Part shown: positions 21,614 through 30,355 of the stretch, piece by piece
Numbering within the stretch: the first letter of the stretch is position 1
How the letters are laid out: every line of letters begins with the position of its first letter
Virus record (IMG/VR): IMGVR_UViG_3300032579_000940
Span: 1 to 40,353 of that record
DNA from: a virus
Strand: one strand, 5' to 3'
Length of the DNA: 40,353 nt
Program-made: the position numbers and the translations under genes
Notes under the pieces: model-generated
Told to the model about the DNA's origin: nothing
The model's input: the letters and a program-made list of their open reading frames with translations, nothing else
Databases searched by the model: none

Positions 21614-23914
21614 TCAGGTGGCCTGCGTGACGTCGATGACCTCGGCGACGTGGAAGAGGTCGCCGGTGTCGGTGGTGGTGCCCTGGACGATGCGCCGGAA
21701 CTTCGTGATGCCGGGCGCCGAGAAAGTGAAGGTGGCCGTGCGCACGATGCGCTTCGGATCGGCCGGATCCGGCTCGTCGACCACCGCGACCGGCGCCACC
21801 TCGCCGTTGTTGGCGAAGAGCTTCAGCGTGCAGGTGTGCTTGGCGCTGTTGAAGTTCTCCATCGTCGCGGAGAGGAACACGCTGCGCACCGCGGCCGGCG
21901 TGGTGCGCTCGGTCGAGACGTGCTTGAAGGCCGTCTTCGGCCGGGACAGCGTCACGGTCGCGTCGGCGAGGTCGAGCATCGCCTGCAACTGGGACGTGCC
22001 GGTGAAGACGAGGCGCCAGCCGAGCGTCTCGGGCGTACCGGCCAGCGTGGCCCCGTTGCCGAGCTGGCGGTACTGGCCGCCCTCCTCGACCTCGAACACG
22101 GCGCGGGTACCGGCCGGCGTGATCAGCTTGGCGAGCACGTCGATCGAGTTGAAGCCGCCGACGAGGTTGAGGGGCTTCAGCTGCAGCTCGGTCCGCGGCC
22201 GCACGAAATCGGCCACGCTCTGATCGAACATGATGGCCTTCGACGGATCGGCCTGGAACACGATCGGCGTCGGCCGGTAGAACAGCGTGCCGTCGCGATA
22301 GACCTCGAGGTCCGCGATGTAGAGCCAATAATCGGCCGGCGTGGACAGGTAGAAGCCGACGTTCGAGCCCTTCGAGAGCAGGGTCGGGGTGATCGACTGC
22401 ATCGAGGCGCCGGGCGCCAGCGCCCAATTGAGCCTTCCCTGCCCATCCTTCAGCGCCACCTCCTTGAAGGTGAGCATGCGCTTGGTGTCGGGCGCGCCGG
22501 CTTCGGTGGTGTCGCACAGGCCGATCGTCATGCCGCCCGCGGCCGGCAGCTTCGCGATGTGCGGGCCGAGCCCGACGACGATCGCGTCCTCCGGCTGCTG
22601 GAAGGTCTGGACCCAATCGTAGCCGGTCAGGGTGTGCGATGAGGTGAGGCGCGAGGTGTAGGTCTCGCCCGTGACCGTATCGAGCCAGGTCCGCCGCAGG
22701 CGCTTGATCTGATGACCCTCAGCGTCCTCGCGGCCGGTGTCGTAGACCTGATAGCTCTCGCCGTTGCGCGTGAAGATCTGGAACGGCCCGTTGCCGGCCG
22801 TGAACTTGCCGGTGTTCCAGAACTCGGCCGAAGAGGACAGCTCGTAGGCGGCGCCGAACCGGAAGCGCTGGCGGCTCATCTCCGCCTTGACGATCGTGTG
22901 CAGGTCGATCGCGAAGCTGTTGAGCTGGATGATGCCGCTGTTGCCCTGCGCCACGCGGGTGCGGCGCTCGGTGTAGTCCGGCAGGATCAGGGTGCCTGAG
23001 CGCCGGATCGACGTGTCGAGGTCCGAGAGCGGCTTGATCTCGGCCGTGATCGTGGCGGCCGCCGCGAAGCGCAGGCCCTCCTCGACCCGGGCATCGTAGG
23101 CCGCGAAGGTCTTGTCGCTCTCGTCGTCGTCGAGGAAGTGGTCGCCGCCGTAATCGGTGCGCACGTCCGGGATGTTGAGCACCTCCTGGATCCGGGCGAG
23201 CGCCACCTTGATCCGGCGCGTCTCGGCGTTGGTCGCCTTGCCGGAGACCTCGTCGGCGAGGCCGGTGAGCGCGGAGCCGAGCGAGGCGAGGCGCGGGGCG
23301 TAGCCGTCCACCACGGTGCTGAGGCGCAGCAGCTCGACGCGCTGACGCCGAGCGTTGGTGACGCGGTTGGCCACCACAGGCGTGATCGAGATCAGGCCGG
23401 CCGGCGAGACCAGAGCGTAGGCGACCACGACGCGGTCGTTGCCGACCGAGGCCGGGGGTTTGGCGGTCGCTGCGATGTCGCCCGGCACGATCGACAGCTC
23501 GGCGAGGTAGACTTCCTCGGTCTGCGTGTCCCGCTGGTAGACGTTGCGCGAGCCGTCCGGATTGCGCTCGGTCGAGCGCAGGAAGGCGCGGCCCTCGATC
23601 ACCGGAGCGACGCGCCCGCCCGCGCAGATCGCGAGGATCTGCTGATCGTAGGGCGGCAGGTCGTCGAGGATGTCGAGGACCTGCGTCTCGTAGCGACCGT
23701 AGACGTCGCCGTTCTTGTAGAACCGGCCGGTGCCGACGGTGATCTGCGTGTCACCGATGTTGGCGGCCATCGTGAAGCCTTCCCAGGCCAGCCCCGGCTC
23801 GACCGCGTCGCGCACGACGTTGGACAGGCTGGAGCGGATCTCGCGGAAGCCCTTGGTGATGTCGCTCGGCAGCGCCTGCTGCAGGTCGGTGATGACGGGC
23901 AGGGTCTCGGGCAT
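21614..23914 (-). CDS. large baseplate- or fibre-proximal protein, family not recognised
   Basis: A 766-residue protein started at ATG 23914 (MPETLPVITDLQQALPSDIT), with GAGG five bases upstream; a longer frame lacks coding character. N-terminal landmarks include TQITVGTGRFYKNGDVYGRY and YDQQILAICAGGRVAPVIEG. The middle (residues 270-480) is mixed, and the C-terminus ends with TFTFSAPGITKFRRIVQGTT. It lies where P2 has its fibre gene H, directly after I. Length and place suggest a baseplate arm or fibre-attachment protein like those carrying DUF4815-type domains, but I cannot assign a family. Confidence 0.6.
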   Translation of the reverse strand: MPETLPVITDLQQALPSDITKGFREIRSSLSNVVRDAVEPGLAWEGFTMAANIGDTQITVGTGRFYKNGDVYGRYETQVLDILDDLPPYDQQILAICAGGRVAPVIEGRAFLRSTERNPDGSRNVYQRDTQTEEVYLAELSIVPGDIAATAKPPASVGNDRVVVAYALVSPAGLISITPVVANRVTNARRQRVELLRLSTVVDGYAPRLASLGSALTGLADEVSGKATNAETRRIKVALARIQEVLNIPDVRTDYGGDHFLDDDESDKTFAAYDARVEEGLRFAAAATITAEIKPLSDLDTSIRRSGTLILPDYTERRTRVAQGNSGIIQLNSFAIDLHTIVKAEMSRQRFRFGAAYELSSSAEFWNTGKFTAGNGPFQIFTRNGESYQVYDTGREDAEGHQIKRLRRTWLDTVTGETYTSRLTSSHTLTGYDWVQTFQQPEDAIVVGLGPHIAKLPAAGGMTIGLCDTTEAGAPDTKRMLTFKEVALKDGQGRLNWALAPGASMQSITPTLLSKGSNVGFYLSTPADYWLYIADLEVYRDGTLFYRPTPIVFQADPSKAIMFDQSVADFVRPRTELQLKPLNLVGGFNSIDVLAKLITPAGTRAVFEVEEGGQYRQLGNGATLAGTPETLGWRLVFTGTSQLQAMLDLADATVTLSRPKTAFKHVSTERTTPAAVRSVFLSATMENFNSAKHTCTLKLFANNGEVAPVAVVDEPDPADPKRIVRTATFTFSAPGITKFRRIVQGTTTDTGDLFHVAEVIDVTQAT

Positions 23915-23921
23915 CAGAGCC

Positions 23922-25181
23922 TCACAGGAAGTTGAGGACGGGCGTGTTGAGAGGCGTCCCGACCGGCGGGAAGCCATCCGCGAAGGTGCGCGGGCGGTGG
24001 GTGGCGAGCGTGATGCGGACCTCGTCCCGGTTGGCCTTGGCGACGTTGATCGCCTCGGCCGCGCGCTCGAAGGGCTCGGGATCGTGCGGCTCGAGGAAGC
24101 CGTCGCCCCAGAAGCCGTCGCTCCAGGCGATGGCGGGGCCGACGAGCGTGGCCGGCACGTCCACGATCAGCTCGACGGTGTAGGCTTCCTGGCCGTAGCG
24201 GTCGGCGCCCCAGAAGCCCGCTGCCGAGCCGACCGGGCCCGGCCGGGCGGGGTCGTGCAACACGACACGGTCGTAGGCGAGGCCGTAGCCGACGTCGGGG
24301 AGCCAGAAGTTGTCGGCCGCCCAGAAGCCGTCGTTGCAGATCAGCTCTGGCCCCTGGGGGCGCTCGGCCGATTGCCGGGTCGAGCGCACGTCCTGCGGGG
24401 TGTAGCTCGGGTCGAGGGCGGTCGCGGCGAGGTGCGAGACCGTCTCGTTCCAGGTCCGGTCGAAGCGGTAGGTGAAGACCTTGGGCGCGCGCTCCAGAGC
24501 GTTCCAGTGGTCGTCGGCGCCGTAGAAGCCGTCGGCGAAGAACAGGGCCGGCCCGTCGCGGCCCTCGATCGTCACCCGCTCCTCGGCCGGCGTCTTCCGC
24601 GCGGCGTCGCTGTAGCTGAGGGTGGTGACGACGAGAGGTGTTTCCACCCCGCGATCGAAGAGCACGGCCTTGCGACGCTGGATCGTTGGCGCGAGGTCCG
24701 GCAGCCAGAAGCCCTCGCCGTAGAAGCTGTCGCCCCAGTAGAGCTCGGGCCCCTCCTTGCGCTCCTCGGAGACGAAGTAGACCCGCACCTGCGGCAGTGT
24801 GGCGAACCACGCCTCCATCTCGGCCACGGTCGGCGCGCGCCCGAGGAAGAACCCGCCGGGCGGCGTCGCGGACTGAACGATGCGCGCGTCCATGATCGCG
24901 AGGTGGGCGGCGAGCCCGGGGAGCGTGGTCTTCAGCGTCTGCAGGGTCGGCGCCTGCGCGATGACGTCCCGCTTCTTCAGCTCGCTCCAGTCGCCGCGCC
25001 AGAGGTCGACCGAGAGGGTGTTGGCGAGCCAGTCGAGCCACTCGACCGGCACGGCGTAGGGGTCGAGCGCCTTGCCGATCAGGTCGACCGGCAGCGTCGA
25101 CCACCAGGCCGCGACCGCGCTGCCGACCGCCTTCTCCCACGGCGTCGCGCTGACCGGCAGCAGGTGGGCCGTATCAGGCAC
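23922..25181 (-). CDS. P2 gpI-like baseplate protein with aromatic repeats
   Basis: A 419-residue protein. Residues 1-105 are typical gpI (TPWEKAVGSAVAAWWSTLPV, then LPVDLIGKALDPYAVPVEWL), and P2 gpI is only about 176 residues long. From about residue 145 five short aromatic motifs recur: DSFYGEGFW (151), DGFYGADDHW (217), DGFWAADNFW (284), GFWGADRYG (322) and DGFWGDGFL (355), spaced about 30-65 residues. The end (AAEAINVAKANRDEVRITLA) is again baseplate-like. It overlaps J by eight bases. Added repeats may form a surface extension of the baseplate. Confidence 0.8.
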   Translation of the reverse strand: MPDTAHLLPVSATPWEKAVGSAVAAWWSTLPVDLIGKALDPYAVPVEWLDWLANTLSVDLWRGDWSELKKRDVIAQAPTLQTLKTTLPGLAAHLAIMDARIVQSATPPGGFFLGRAPTVAEMEAWFATLPQVRVYFVSEERKEGPELYWGDSFYGEGFWLPDLAPTIQRRKAVLFDRGVETPLVVTTLSYSDAARKTPAEERVTIEGRDGPALFFADGFYGADDHWNALERAPKVFTYRFDRTWNETVSHLAATALDPSYTPQDVRSTRQSAERPQGPELICNDGFWAADNFWLPDVGYGLAYDRVVLHDPARPGPVGSAAGFWGADRYGQEAYTVELIVDVPATLVGPAIAWSDGFWGDGFLEPHDPEPFERAAEAINVAKANRDEVRITLATHRPRTFADGFPPVGTPLNTPVLNFL

Positions 25182-26076
25182 TGAACCGCGTCCAGGCGAG
25201 GTCGACGGCGCCGATCTCGATCACGCCGTCCTGCGGCGGGACGAGGTCGGCCGCGAGCGGCCGTCCGTCGACCGTGACGCCCGCAACGCTCTCGACAAGG
25301 TCGCTGGCCATGGCGCCGGCGAGCGCCGCGGCGGGCAGCGTCCGGCCGATCCTGCGCCGGGCCGCGCCGAGCGCGACGACGGCCGCGGTCCGGTCGGCCT
25401 GAACCCGAGAGCCGTCGGGGCCGGGGCGGAGGAACAGCGTGCCGGCGACGCGGACCGTGCGGCGCGCGGCGGGGCGCACGATGACGGTGTCGCTCTCGAC
25501 CTTGATCGGCCGCGTGCGGATCGCCTCGGCGATTCCGGCGCACAGGGCCGCCTCGTCGGCGCCGGGCTTGCCCAGCACCACGACGAGCGTCTCGCCGCGG
25601 CGGACGAGGCCCGAGGCCCAGTTGAAGACGGCTGCGTCCGCGACGTCGGTGCTGTAGGCGAGCGCCGTGTGCAGGTAGGCGCCGGGGGTGAGCGGCGCGC
25701 GAACCTCACTGGCGAGCGCGAGGCGGCGTTTGTAGGCCTCGTCGGTCTCGCCCGGCAGCCGGTCGAGCACCTGATCCGGGTAGAGGGTCAGGGAAAGGTG
25801 GTCGAGCTTCGCCCCGAAGCTGGTCGCGAGGTACTGCCCCCGCACGGCATCGTTGATGTCGGCGGTGGCGAGCGCGCGGCGGTAGGCGAAGGCCTCGGCC
25901 AGGATCGTGACGCTGTCCGTCTCCAGGCTCTGGACGTCGTAGGGAATGCCGGCCGCGTTGAGCCGGACCGCGATGTCGGCGCGCAGGGCCTTGGCCTCCG
26001 CCTCCTGATCGACGGAAACGAAGGTGACCTCCGGCAGGCGCGAGAGGTCGAGCTGCTCGGCGGTGAAGAGGCTCAC
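25174..26076 (-). CDS. P2 gpJ-like baseplate protein
   Basis: A 300-residue protein of the baseplate J family, the wedge component that joins hub and fibres. FTAEQLDLSRLPEVTFVSVD and ALATADINDAVRGQYLATSF are characteristic. They are followed by GAKLDHLSLTLYPDQVLDRL and the ETDEAYKRRLALASE motif. The start overlaps the W stop as ATGA. Length equals P2 gpJ (302). The central location V-W-J-I reproduces the P2 order. Confidence 0.9.
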   Translation of the reverse strand: MSLFTAEQLDLSRLPEVTFVSVDQEAEAKALRADIAVRLNAAGIPYDVQSLETDSVTILAEAFAYRRALATADINDAVRGQYLATSFGAKLDHLSLTLYPDQVLDRLPGETDEAYKRRLALASEVRAPLTPGAYLHTALAYSTDVADAAVFNWASGLVRRGETLVVVLGKPGADEAALCAGIAEAIRTRPIKVESDTVIVRPAARRTVRVAGTLFLRPGPDGSRVQADRTAAVVALGAARRRIGRTLPAAALAGAMASDLVESVAGVTVDGRPLAADLVPPQDGVIEIGAVDLAWTRFSA

Positions 26077-26498
26077 GCCGCCTGCTCCTCGTAGGTGCCG
26101 AAGCGCAGGTCGCCGTTGTCGTTGGCGGCCACGCTGACCAAGCGCAGCGTCGGCTCCTCGGTGAGATCGCCGAGATGGCCCTTGGGCCGGTAGACCACCT
26201 CCATGACGAAGGTGACGACGCCGGCCCGGAACTCCTCGACCGATGGCGCGACCCGCACGCGAACCACGCGCAGGCGCGGCTCCCAGATCGTGATCGCCAG
26301 CGCGAAGATCGCCGAGGCGAGCGCCAGGATGCCGGGCGTCAGCTTGCGGCCGAGCAGGCGGCGCAGGCCTCCGCCGAAGTGCTCCAGCATGATCCGCTCC
26401 CCGATCTCGGTCTCGAAGATCACGTCCACCGACTGCAGCGTGTGCTCCCAGCCCGAGAGGGGCTGTCCGGTGAAGCGGTTCAGGCCGTAGGAGGTCAC
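26073..26498 (-). CDS. P2 gpW / gp25-like baseplate protein
   Basis: A 141-residue protein from GTG 26498 (MTSYGLNRFTGQPLSGWEHT); an upstream ATG frame overlaps the previous gene without family similarity. It has the gp25-like signature TEIGERIMLEHFGGGLRRLL, in which the Gly-Glu-Arg turn precedes the wedge contact helix, and a basic strand RLRVVRVRVAPSVEE. P2 gpW has 115 residues. It overlaps J by four bases. Confidence 0.85.
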   Translation of the reverse strand: MTSYGLNRFTGQPLSGWEHTLQSVDVIFETEIGERIMLEHFGGGLRRLLGRKLTPGILALASAIFALAITIWEPRLRVVRVRVAPSVEEFRAGVVTFVMEVVYRPKGHLGDLTEEPTLRLVSVAANDNGDLRFGTYEEQAA

Positions 26499-26502
26499 GG
26501 CG

Positions 26503-26697
26503 TTACCGGGCGCGGCCCGGCTTCTGCGCAACGGGAGCGGGCGCGGACGCCTTCTCCTCGACCGGCGTGATCCGGCCCATGTCGCGCTCGTAGAGCGCCT
26601 CGGCCTCGGTCAGCTCGATCACGCTGCCGACCTTCGTGCCGTGCGGGAACACGTCGAGGTTGGCGGTCTCGCCAACCCGATAGCGGGCCTTCGTCAT
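26503..26697 (-). CDS. small phage hypothetical protein
   Basis: A 64-residue protein beginning MTKARYRVGETANLDVFPHG, with IELTEAEALYERDMGRITP and a Lys/Pro/Ala tail. It lies between V and W, where P2 has no gene. The gap to W is four bases, so it belongs to the cluster. No family recognised; a short hinge or chaperone-like tail protein is possible. Confidence 0.55.
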   Translation of the reverse strand: MTKARYRVGETANLDVFPHGTKVGSVIELTEAEALYERDMGRITPVEEKASAPAPVAQKPGRAR

Positions 26698-26709
26698 GGT
26701 GCTGCTCCG

Positions 26710-27852
26710 TCAGTAGCCGCCGAGGCGGTAGGACCGGGTGAGGCCCTTGGTGAGATTCTGCTGGCCGTCGAGCATGCCGCCGAGGTTGGCCGCCACGTCG
26801 AGCGCCCCGCCGAGCGCGCCGCCGAACTGGCCGCGCAGCAACGCGAAGGCGGCCTCCCCGGGCGTGGCGGCAAACGCGGCGCCGATCGTGTCGAGGTTGC
26901 GGTTGAAGACGCCGTGCGAGCCGCCCGCCGCGACGTCGAGGGCGAGCGCCTCGGCCGCACCGAGCGGGTCAGCGATGGCATCCGTGATGCCGTGGAGGCT
27001 GGCGAGGTCCGCGACCTGTCCGAGCAGGCCGCCGATCTGCCCCTGAACGAAGCCGTGCACCATGCCCATGACGCTCGACATGAAGCCGTTGGTCAGCTTG
27101 CCGAGCATCTGCTGCATGGACTTGGCGACGTACCCCTCGAGGTTGCCCAGCGCCATCTTGGCGGCCTTCTCCAGGCCGTCCGGCTTACCATCGAGGATGC
27201 TCTGGATCGCTGCCAGCTCGGGGATCCGCCCCTGCGCGATCTCCCGGAACCGCGAGGTGATCTCGTGCAGGCCGGCGACGTTGTTCTCCAGCTGGGTCAG
27301 GTTCGCCCGGATGCCCTGCAGCTGCCGGTTGAGCTCGTGCTGGACGTTGGCGCCGAGGCCGCCCGGCGCGCTGCCGTCGTCGGGCTGGTCGCCGGTCTCG
27401 GCCGTGATCTTGCCCTCGGCCTTCTTCGAGACCTTTGCCTTACCGACCTTGTCGACCGTGTCCTTCTCGCGGATCTCGCGCCGGTACTGGCCGAAGGTGT
27501 CGACGTTCTCCTCCAGCTTGTCCGAGGGCTGGGGGTTGTCGTCCGAGAATCCGCCCTGGGGTACCACGAAGGCGCGGCGCTGGTCGCCGCCGGGCGCGAC
27601 CACATAGACGATCTGGCCCTTGCTCGACGGGCGCCAGGTCTTGAAGGCGCCGCCCTGCTCGTGGTGCGGGAACCACGCGCTCGGGATCGGCTTGCCGTCC
27701 TCGTCCTTGCCGAAGTTGACCTGATAGCCCCGCTTGCCGTCGACCCTTTCGACCACGCCCTCGCGCAGCATGTTGGTCGCGGTGTGCTTCATCTCCTCCA
27801 GCTGGTGGCTCATCCGAACCACGACCCGGAGGAGGTCGTCGAAGTCGCTCAC
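26710..27852 (-). CDS. P2 gpV-like baseplate spike protein
   Basis: A 380-residue protein, longer than P2 gpV (211). Residues 1-115 carry the family OB-like domain: VVERVDGKRGYQVNFGKDED, then WFPHHEQGGAFKTWRPSSKG and GGDQRRAFVVPQGGFSDDNP. A charged linker follows, then a long helical region with LGANVQHELNRQLQGIRANL and MQQMLGKLTNGFMSSVMGMV, and a Gly/Ala-rich end with LGGALDVAANLGGMLDGQQN. It starts four bases inside the preceding gene (ATGA). The usual C-terminal spike with metal-binding His is not evident, so the tip may be built differently or supplied by another protein. Confidence 0.8.
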   Translation of the reverse strand: MSDFDDLLRVVVRMSHQLEEMKHTATNMLREGVVERVDGKRGYQVNFGKDEDGKPIPSAWFPHHEQGGAFKTWRPSSKGQIVYVVAPGGDQRRAFVVPQGGFSDDNPQPSDKLEENVDTFGQYRREIREKDTVDKVGKAKVSKKAEGKITAETGDQPDDGSAPGGLGANVQHELNRQLQGIRANLTQLENNVAGLHEITSRFREIAQGRIPELAAIQSILDGKPDGLEKAAKMALGNLEGYVAKSMQQMLGKLTNGFMSSVMGMVHGFVQGQIGGLLGQVADLASLHGITDAIADPLGAAEALALDVAAGGSHGVFNRNLDTIGAAFAATPGEAAFALLRGQFGGALGGALDVAANLGGMLDGQQNLTKGLTRSYRLGGY

Positions 27853-28640
27853 GGCTCGGCCTGGACGACGAGCGGGGCCCGCCCGCGGCGGTTGAGGGTG
27901 AAGCGCTGCGCCGCCGGCTCGCCCTCCGCGCGGAACAGCGGGCCGAGCCCAAGCGCGCGGTAGGAGCGGTCAGTCAGGCCGAGTTCGACCTGCGCGCGGT
28001 GCCAGTCCGGCAGCGGGGCGCCCGCGATCATTCGGCGGAGCAGCGGCACGTCCTTCGCGAGGTAGGTGTCCGCCTCCATAAGCGCGATCATCTCGGCGAA
28101 GAGGCCCTCCGGCTCCGTGCCAAAATCCGGCTCCGCGATGGTGTCAGCGGTGAAGACGTACTGCCGGGCCGCGAAGCGCGTGCCCTGCTCCGCGTTGGCG
28201 CCGCGGCGCACGGTGACCTTACTCAGGCCGTAGGCGATGTCGCGGAAGAGGTCGGACCACGCGCCGCCCACTAGGATCTCGCGGTAGATCTGCCGGCCGA
28301 CCATGTTGAGGGTGGTCTCTAACCCCTCGTCGGTGTGCGGGATGTCGAGGCGCAGCGCGGGCCCGCCGCCTTCCGACGCCGGCAGGTCGACCTTCGTCAT
28401 GCCGCCGATCGCCACCTCGACCACGATGTTGATGGCGCGCTTGGCGTCCAGAAGCTCCCAGCCCCGCGCCTCGGCCTCCTCGTCGTCCGTCGAGATGACG
28501 ATGAAGGGCTGCGGCTCGGGCTTGATCATCTCCTCCAGAGGCTCGACGGCGGAATCATGAATCCGGTCGCCGGCGAGCGTCTTGCCGAGCAGCGCCTGCC
28601 CGAGACAGGTCCGGATCGCGTAGGCGACGATGCCGCTCAC
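27849..28640 (-). CDS. tail completion-like protein, family uncertain
   Basis: A 263-residue protein from GTG 28640, overlapping the FII stop as GTGA; an upstream open frame has no coding character. It begins MSGIVAYAIRTCLGQALLGK and carries AINIVVEVAIGGMTKVDLPA, ETTLNMVGRQIYREILVGG and AEMIALMEADTYLAKDVPLL. It occupies the neck position between head-tail joiner and baseplate V, where P2 has R and S and lambda has Z, U and V. It may be a terminator or completion protein; no direct sequence match is recognised. Confidence 0.55.
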   Translation of the reverse strand: MSGIVAYAIRTCLGQALLGKTLAGDRIHDSAVEPLEEMIKPEPQPFIVISTDDEEAEARGWELLDAKRAINIVVEVAIGGMTKVDLPASEGGGPALRLDIPHTDEGLETTLNMVGRQIYREILVGGAWSDLFRDIAYGLSKVTVRRGANAEQGTRFAARQYVFTADTIAEPDFGTEPEGLFAEMIALMEADTYLAKDVPLLRRMIAGAPLPDWHRAQVELGLTDRSYRALGLGPLFRAEGEPAAQRFTLNRRGRAPLVVQAEP

Positions 28641-29068
28641 GGGCTCACCGTTGCAGCTGCCGTCTCGGTGGTCAGCTCCAGGCTCAGCTCGCCGCCATCG
28701 CGCGCGCCGACGCGGGCGATGCCGAAGCGCGGCTGACCGGGGCGGTCGAGCAGCACCACGGTGTCGGCGCTGGTGAGCGCGTAGCCGAGCTTGGCTGCCT
28801 CGCCGGGCGAGATCCGCATCGTCGTCGCGTTGCCGGCGATCCGGGTCATCGACTGGAACTTCGAGCCCTCCCGGTTGCCCTCCAGCTCGGCGGTGACCGG
28901 GCGGCTGCGGAAGCGGCCGATGATCTCGACGGGTTCGCGCTCCACGGCGCCCGCGATCGGCCGCCCGCGCAGGCCGGCCGGGGCCTGCGGCTCGACGCGG
29001 ACCCGCTCGCCGTGGGTGGCGTCGAGCGCGTCCTGCATCGTGTCGCCGAGATCGTCGAAGAGGGACAC
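28637..29068 (-). CDS. head-tail joining protein (lambda FII-like)
   Basis: A 143-residue protein starting MSLFDDLGDTMQDALDATHG, which is similar in layout to lambda FII-type attachment proteins: a short helical start and then a beta barrel (VEIIGRFRSRPVTAELEGNR, TMRISPGEAAKLGY, TVVLLDRPGQPRFGIARVGA). It closes the head module in the same place as FII of lambda. The call rests on architecture and order and is moderate. Confidence 0.65.
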   Translation of the reverse strand: MSLFDDLGDTMQDALDATHGERVRVEPQAPAGLRGRPIAGAVEREPVEIIGRFRSRPVTAELEGNREGSKFQSMTRIAGNATTMRISPGEAAKLGYALTSADTVVLLDRPGQPRFGIARVGARDGGELSLELTTETAAATVSP

Positions 29069-29076
29069 GACGGCGA

Positions 29077-29286
29077 TTACCGGGTCTTGGGCTCGGGCCG
29101 GGACTTCGGCTCCGGCTCGATCGGAGCCGGAGGCCCGTCGCCCCAGACCCCGCTGCGCACTTCGGGACCGCGCTCGCCCTCGTCCTCGACCACCTCGTAG
29201 GCGCCCGATTGGAGGGCGGCCTGGGCCTGCCCGAAGTCCATGTGGACGGGCTCGGCGTCCTTCCGGCCCTTCTCGCGCACGCGCAT
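29077..29286 (-). CDS. small hypothetical head-region protein
   Basis: A 69-residue protein. ATG 29286 is chosen because AGGAGG lies six bases upstream; the in-frame Met 36 bases earlier lies within the end of the capsid gene. It reads MRVREKGRKDAEPVHMDFGQ, then an acidic middle and a Pro/Glu/Lys-rich end. It lies between capsid and FII, where lambda encodes FI, a protein active in packaging. Acidic, Pro-rich character loosely fits FI, but no similarity is proven. Confidence 0.55.
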   Translation of the reverse strand: MRVREKGRKDAEPVHMDFGQAQAALQSGAYEVVEDEGERGPEVRSGVWGDGPPAPIEPEPKSRPEPKTR

Positions 29287-29296
29287 GTCGACCTCC

Positions 29297-30352
29297 TCAG
29301 TTGCTGGAGAAGCCGCGGGCAAGCAGGTTCGGGCGCTTGCACAGCGGGAGCGGGTTCGACTCGGTGTGGACCTCCATGCCCTTGCCGAACTTCATCCGTT
29401 CGAGCGGAGCGACGAAGACCTGCGCGTCGAGGCCGGGCGCGGTGTTGACCTCGTCGACGAAGTCCGGCGGCGCCCAGTAGTTCTTGAAGGTCTCGGTCGT
29501 GCCGAGCGGGAAGAAGCGCACGTCCCCGTCGGGGATGAAGCGCTGCACCGTCGAGGTCGAACCGTCCGCGTTCAGGAAGGTCGCCGAGCCGCGGTACTCC
29601 CGGATCGTGACGCCCTGGAACGTGAAGCCGAGGCGCAGATCGGCGCGGTTCGGGTCAGCGTTCGGCGCCGTGGCCGCGTAGTACCGGAACGCCTCCTTGA
29701 CGCTGGCGTGGCCGATGTAGCGGGCAAACCACGCGGGCGATGCGAGCCCCATGACACCGGTCATGGTGTCGCCGAGCAGGTTGTCCTCCATGTAACCGGA
29801 GACCTCCCGCAGCTTGGCGCCGACATCCGTCCCGGCCGTGCCGAGCGCGAAGTCGAACACCTTCTCGGTGACGCCGAATTCCTGGAACAGGTCGATCACC
29901 ACGGCGCCGTCGTAGTCGAGAATCCGCCCCTTCAGCGCGCTGACCCGGATGTTCTCGAGCGTGATCGCGTGCTTGCGGCGCATGGTGATCAGCTTGCGGT
30001 TCACCGCGCCGATTACCGTCTCCAGGCCGATCTGCGGGGCGCGGGCGAGCATGTTCTGCACGTCGAGCGCCAGCACGGAATCGTCATGCGGGATGTGCGG
30101 GATGACGAAGCTCTTCAGCTTCTGCCGCTCGCGCGTTCCCACGCTGGCCGGTGCGCCGCGCGGGCGCATCGGCAGCAGGCCGAGCACGCCATTGGCGATG
30201 TCGAGCGCCACCGACGTGGTCGCGACCGGCTCGTCCTCGAACAGCCCCATCTGGCCGACCAGGCCATAGGTGTTCGGGACTAGGTTGACCGTATCCGTCA
30301 GCGTCACCGCGCTGAAGGCCTGGTCGTTGAAGATGTCGAGGATCTCGGGCAC
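29297..30352 (-). CDS. major capsid protein (lambda gpE-like)
   Basis: A 351-residue protein of the lambda E family (341 in lambda), which forms the icosahedral shell. The N-terminus MPEILDIFNDQAFSAVTLTD leads into the HK97-fold core, with GTRERQKLKSFVIPHIPHDD, MRRKHAITLENIRVSALKGR and AVVIDLFQEFGV, and later ATFLNADGSTSTVQRFIPDG. It follows the decoration gene by three bases. No unusual lengthening was seen, so the capsid probably holds a genome of ordinary size. Confidence 0.9.
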   Translation of the reverse strand: MPEILDIFNDQAFSAVTLTDTVNLVPNTYGLVGQMGLFEDEPVATTSVALDIANGVLGLLPMRPRGAPASVGTRERQKLKSFVIPHIPHDDSVLALDVQNMLARAPQIGLETVIGAVNRKLITMRRKHAITLENIRVSALKGRILDYDGAVVIDLFQEFGVTEKVFDFALGTAGTDVGAKLREVSGYMEDNLLGDTMTGVMGLASPAWFARYIGHASVKEAFRYYAATAPNADPNRADLRLGFTFQGVTIREYRGSATFLNADGSTSTVQRFIPDGDVRFFPLGTTETFKNYWAPPDFVDEVNTAPGLDAQVFVAPLERMKFGKGMEVHTESNPLPLCKRPNLLARGFSSN

Positions 30353-30355
30353 AGG

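Noticed and set aside
23730-25184. Long plus-strand frame opposite gpI and the 766-residue gene
   Set aside because: Low-complexity Arg/Gly/Ala/Val composition. The minus-strand proteins show real tail-family patterns.
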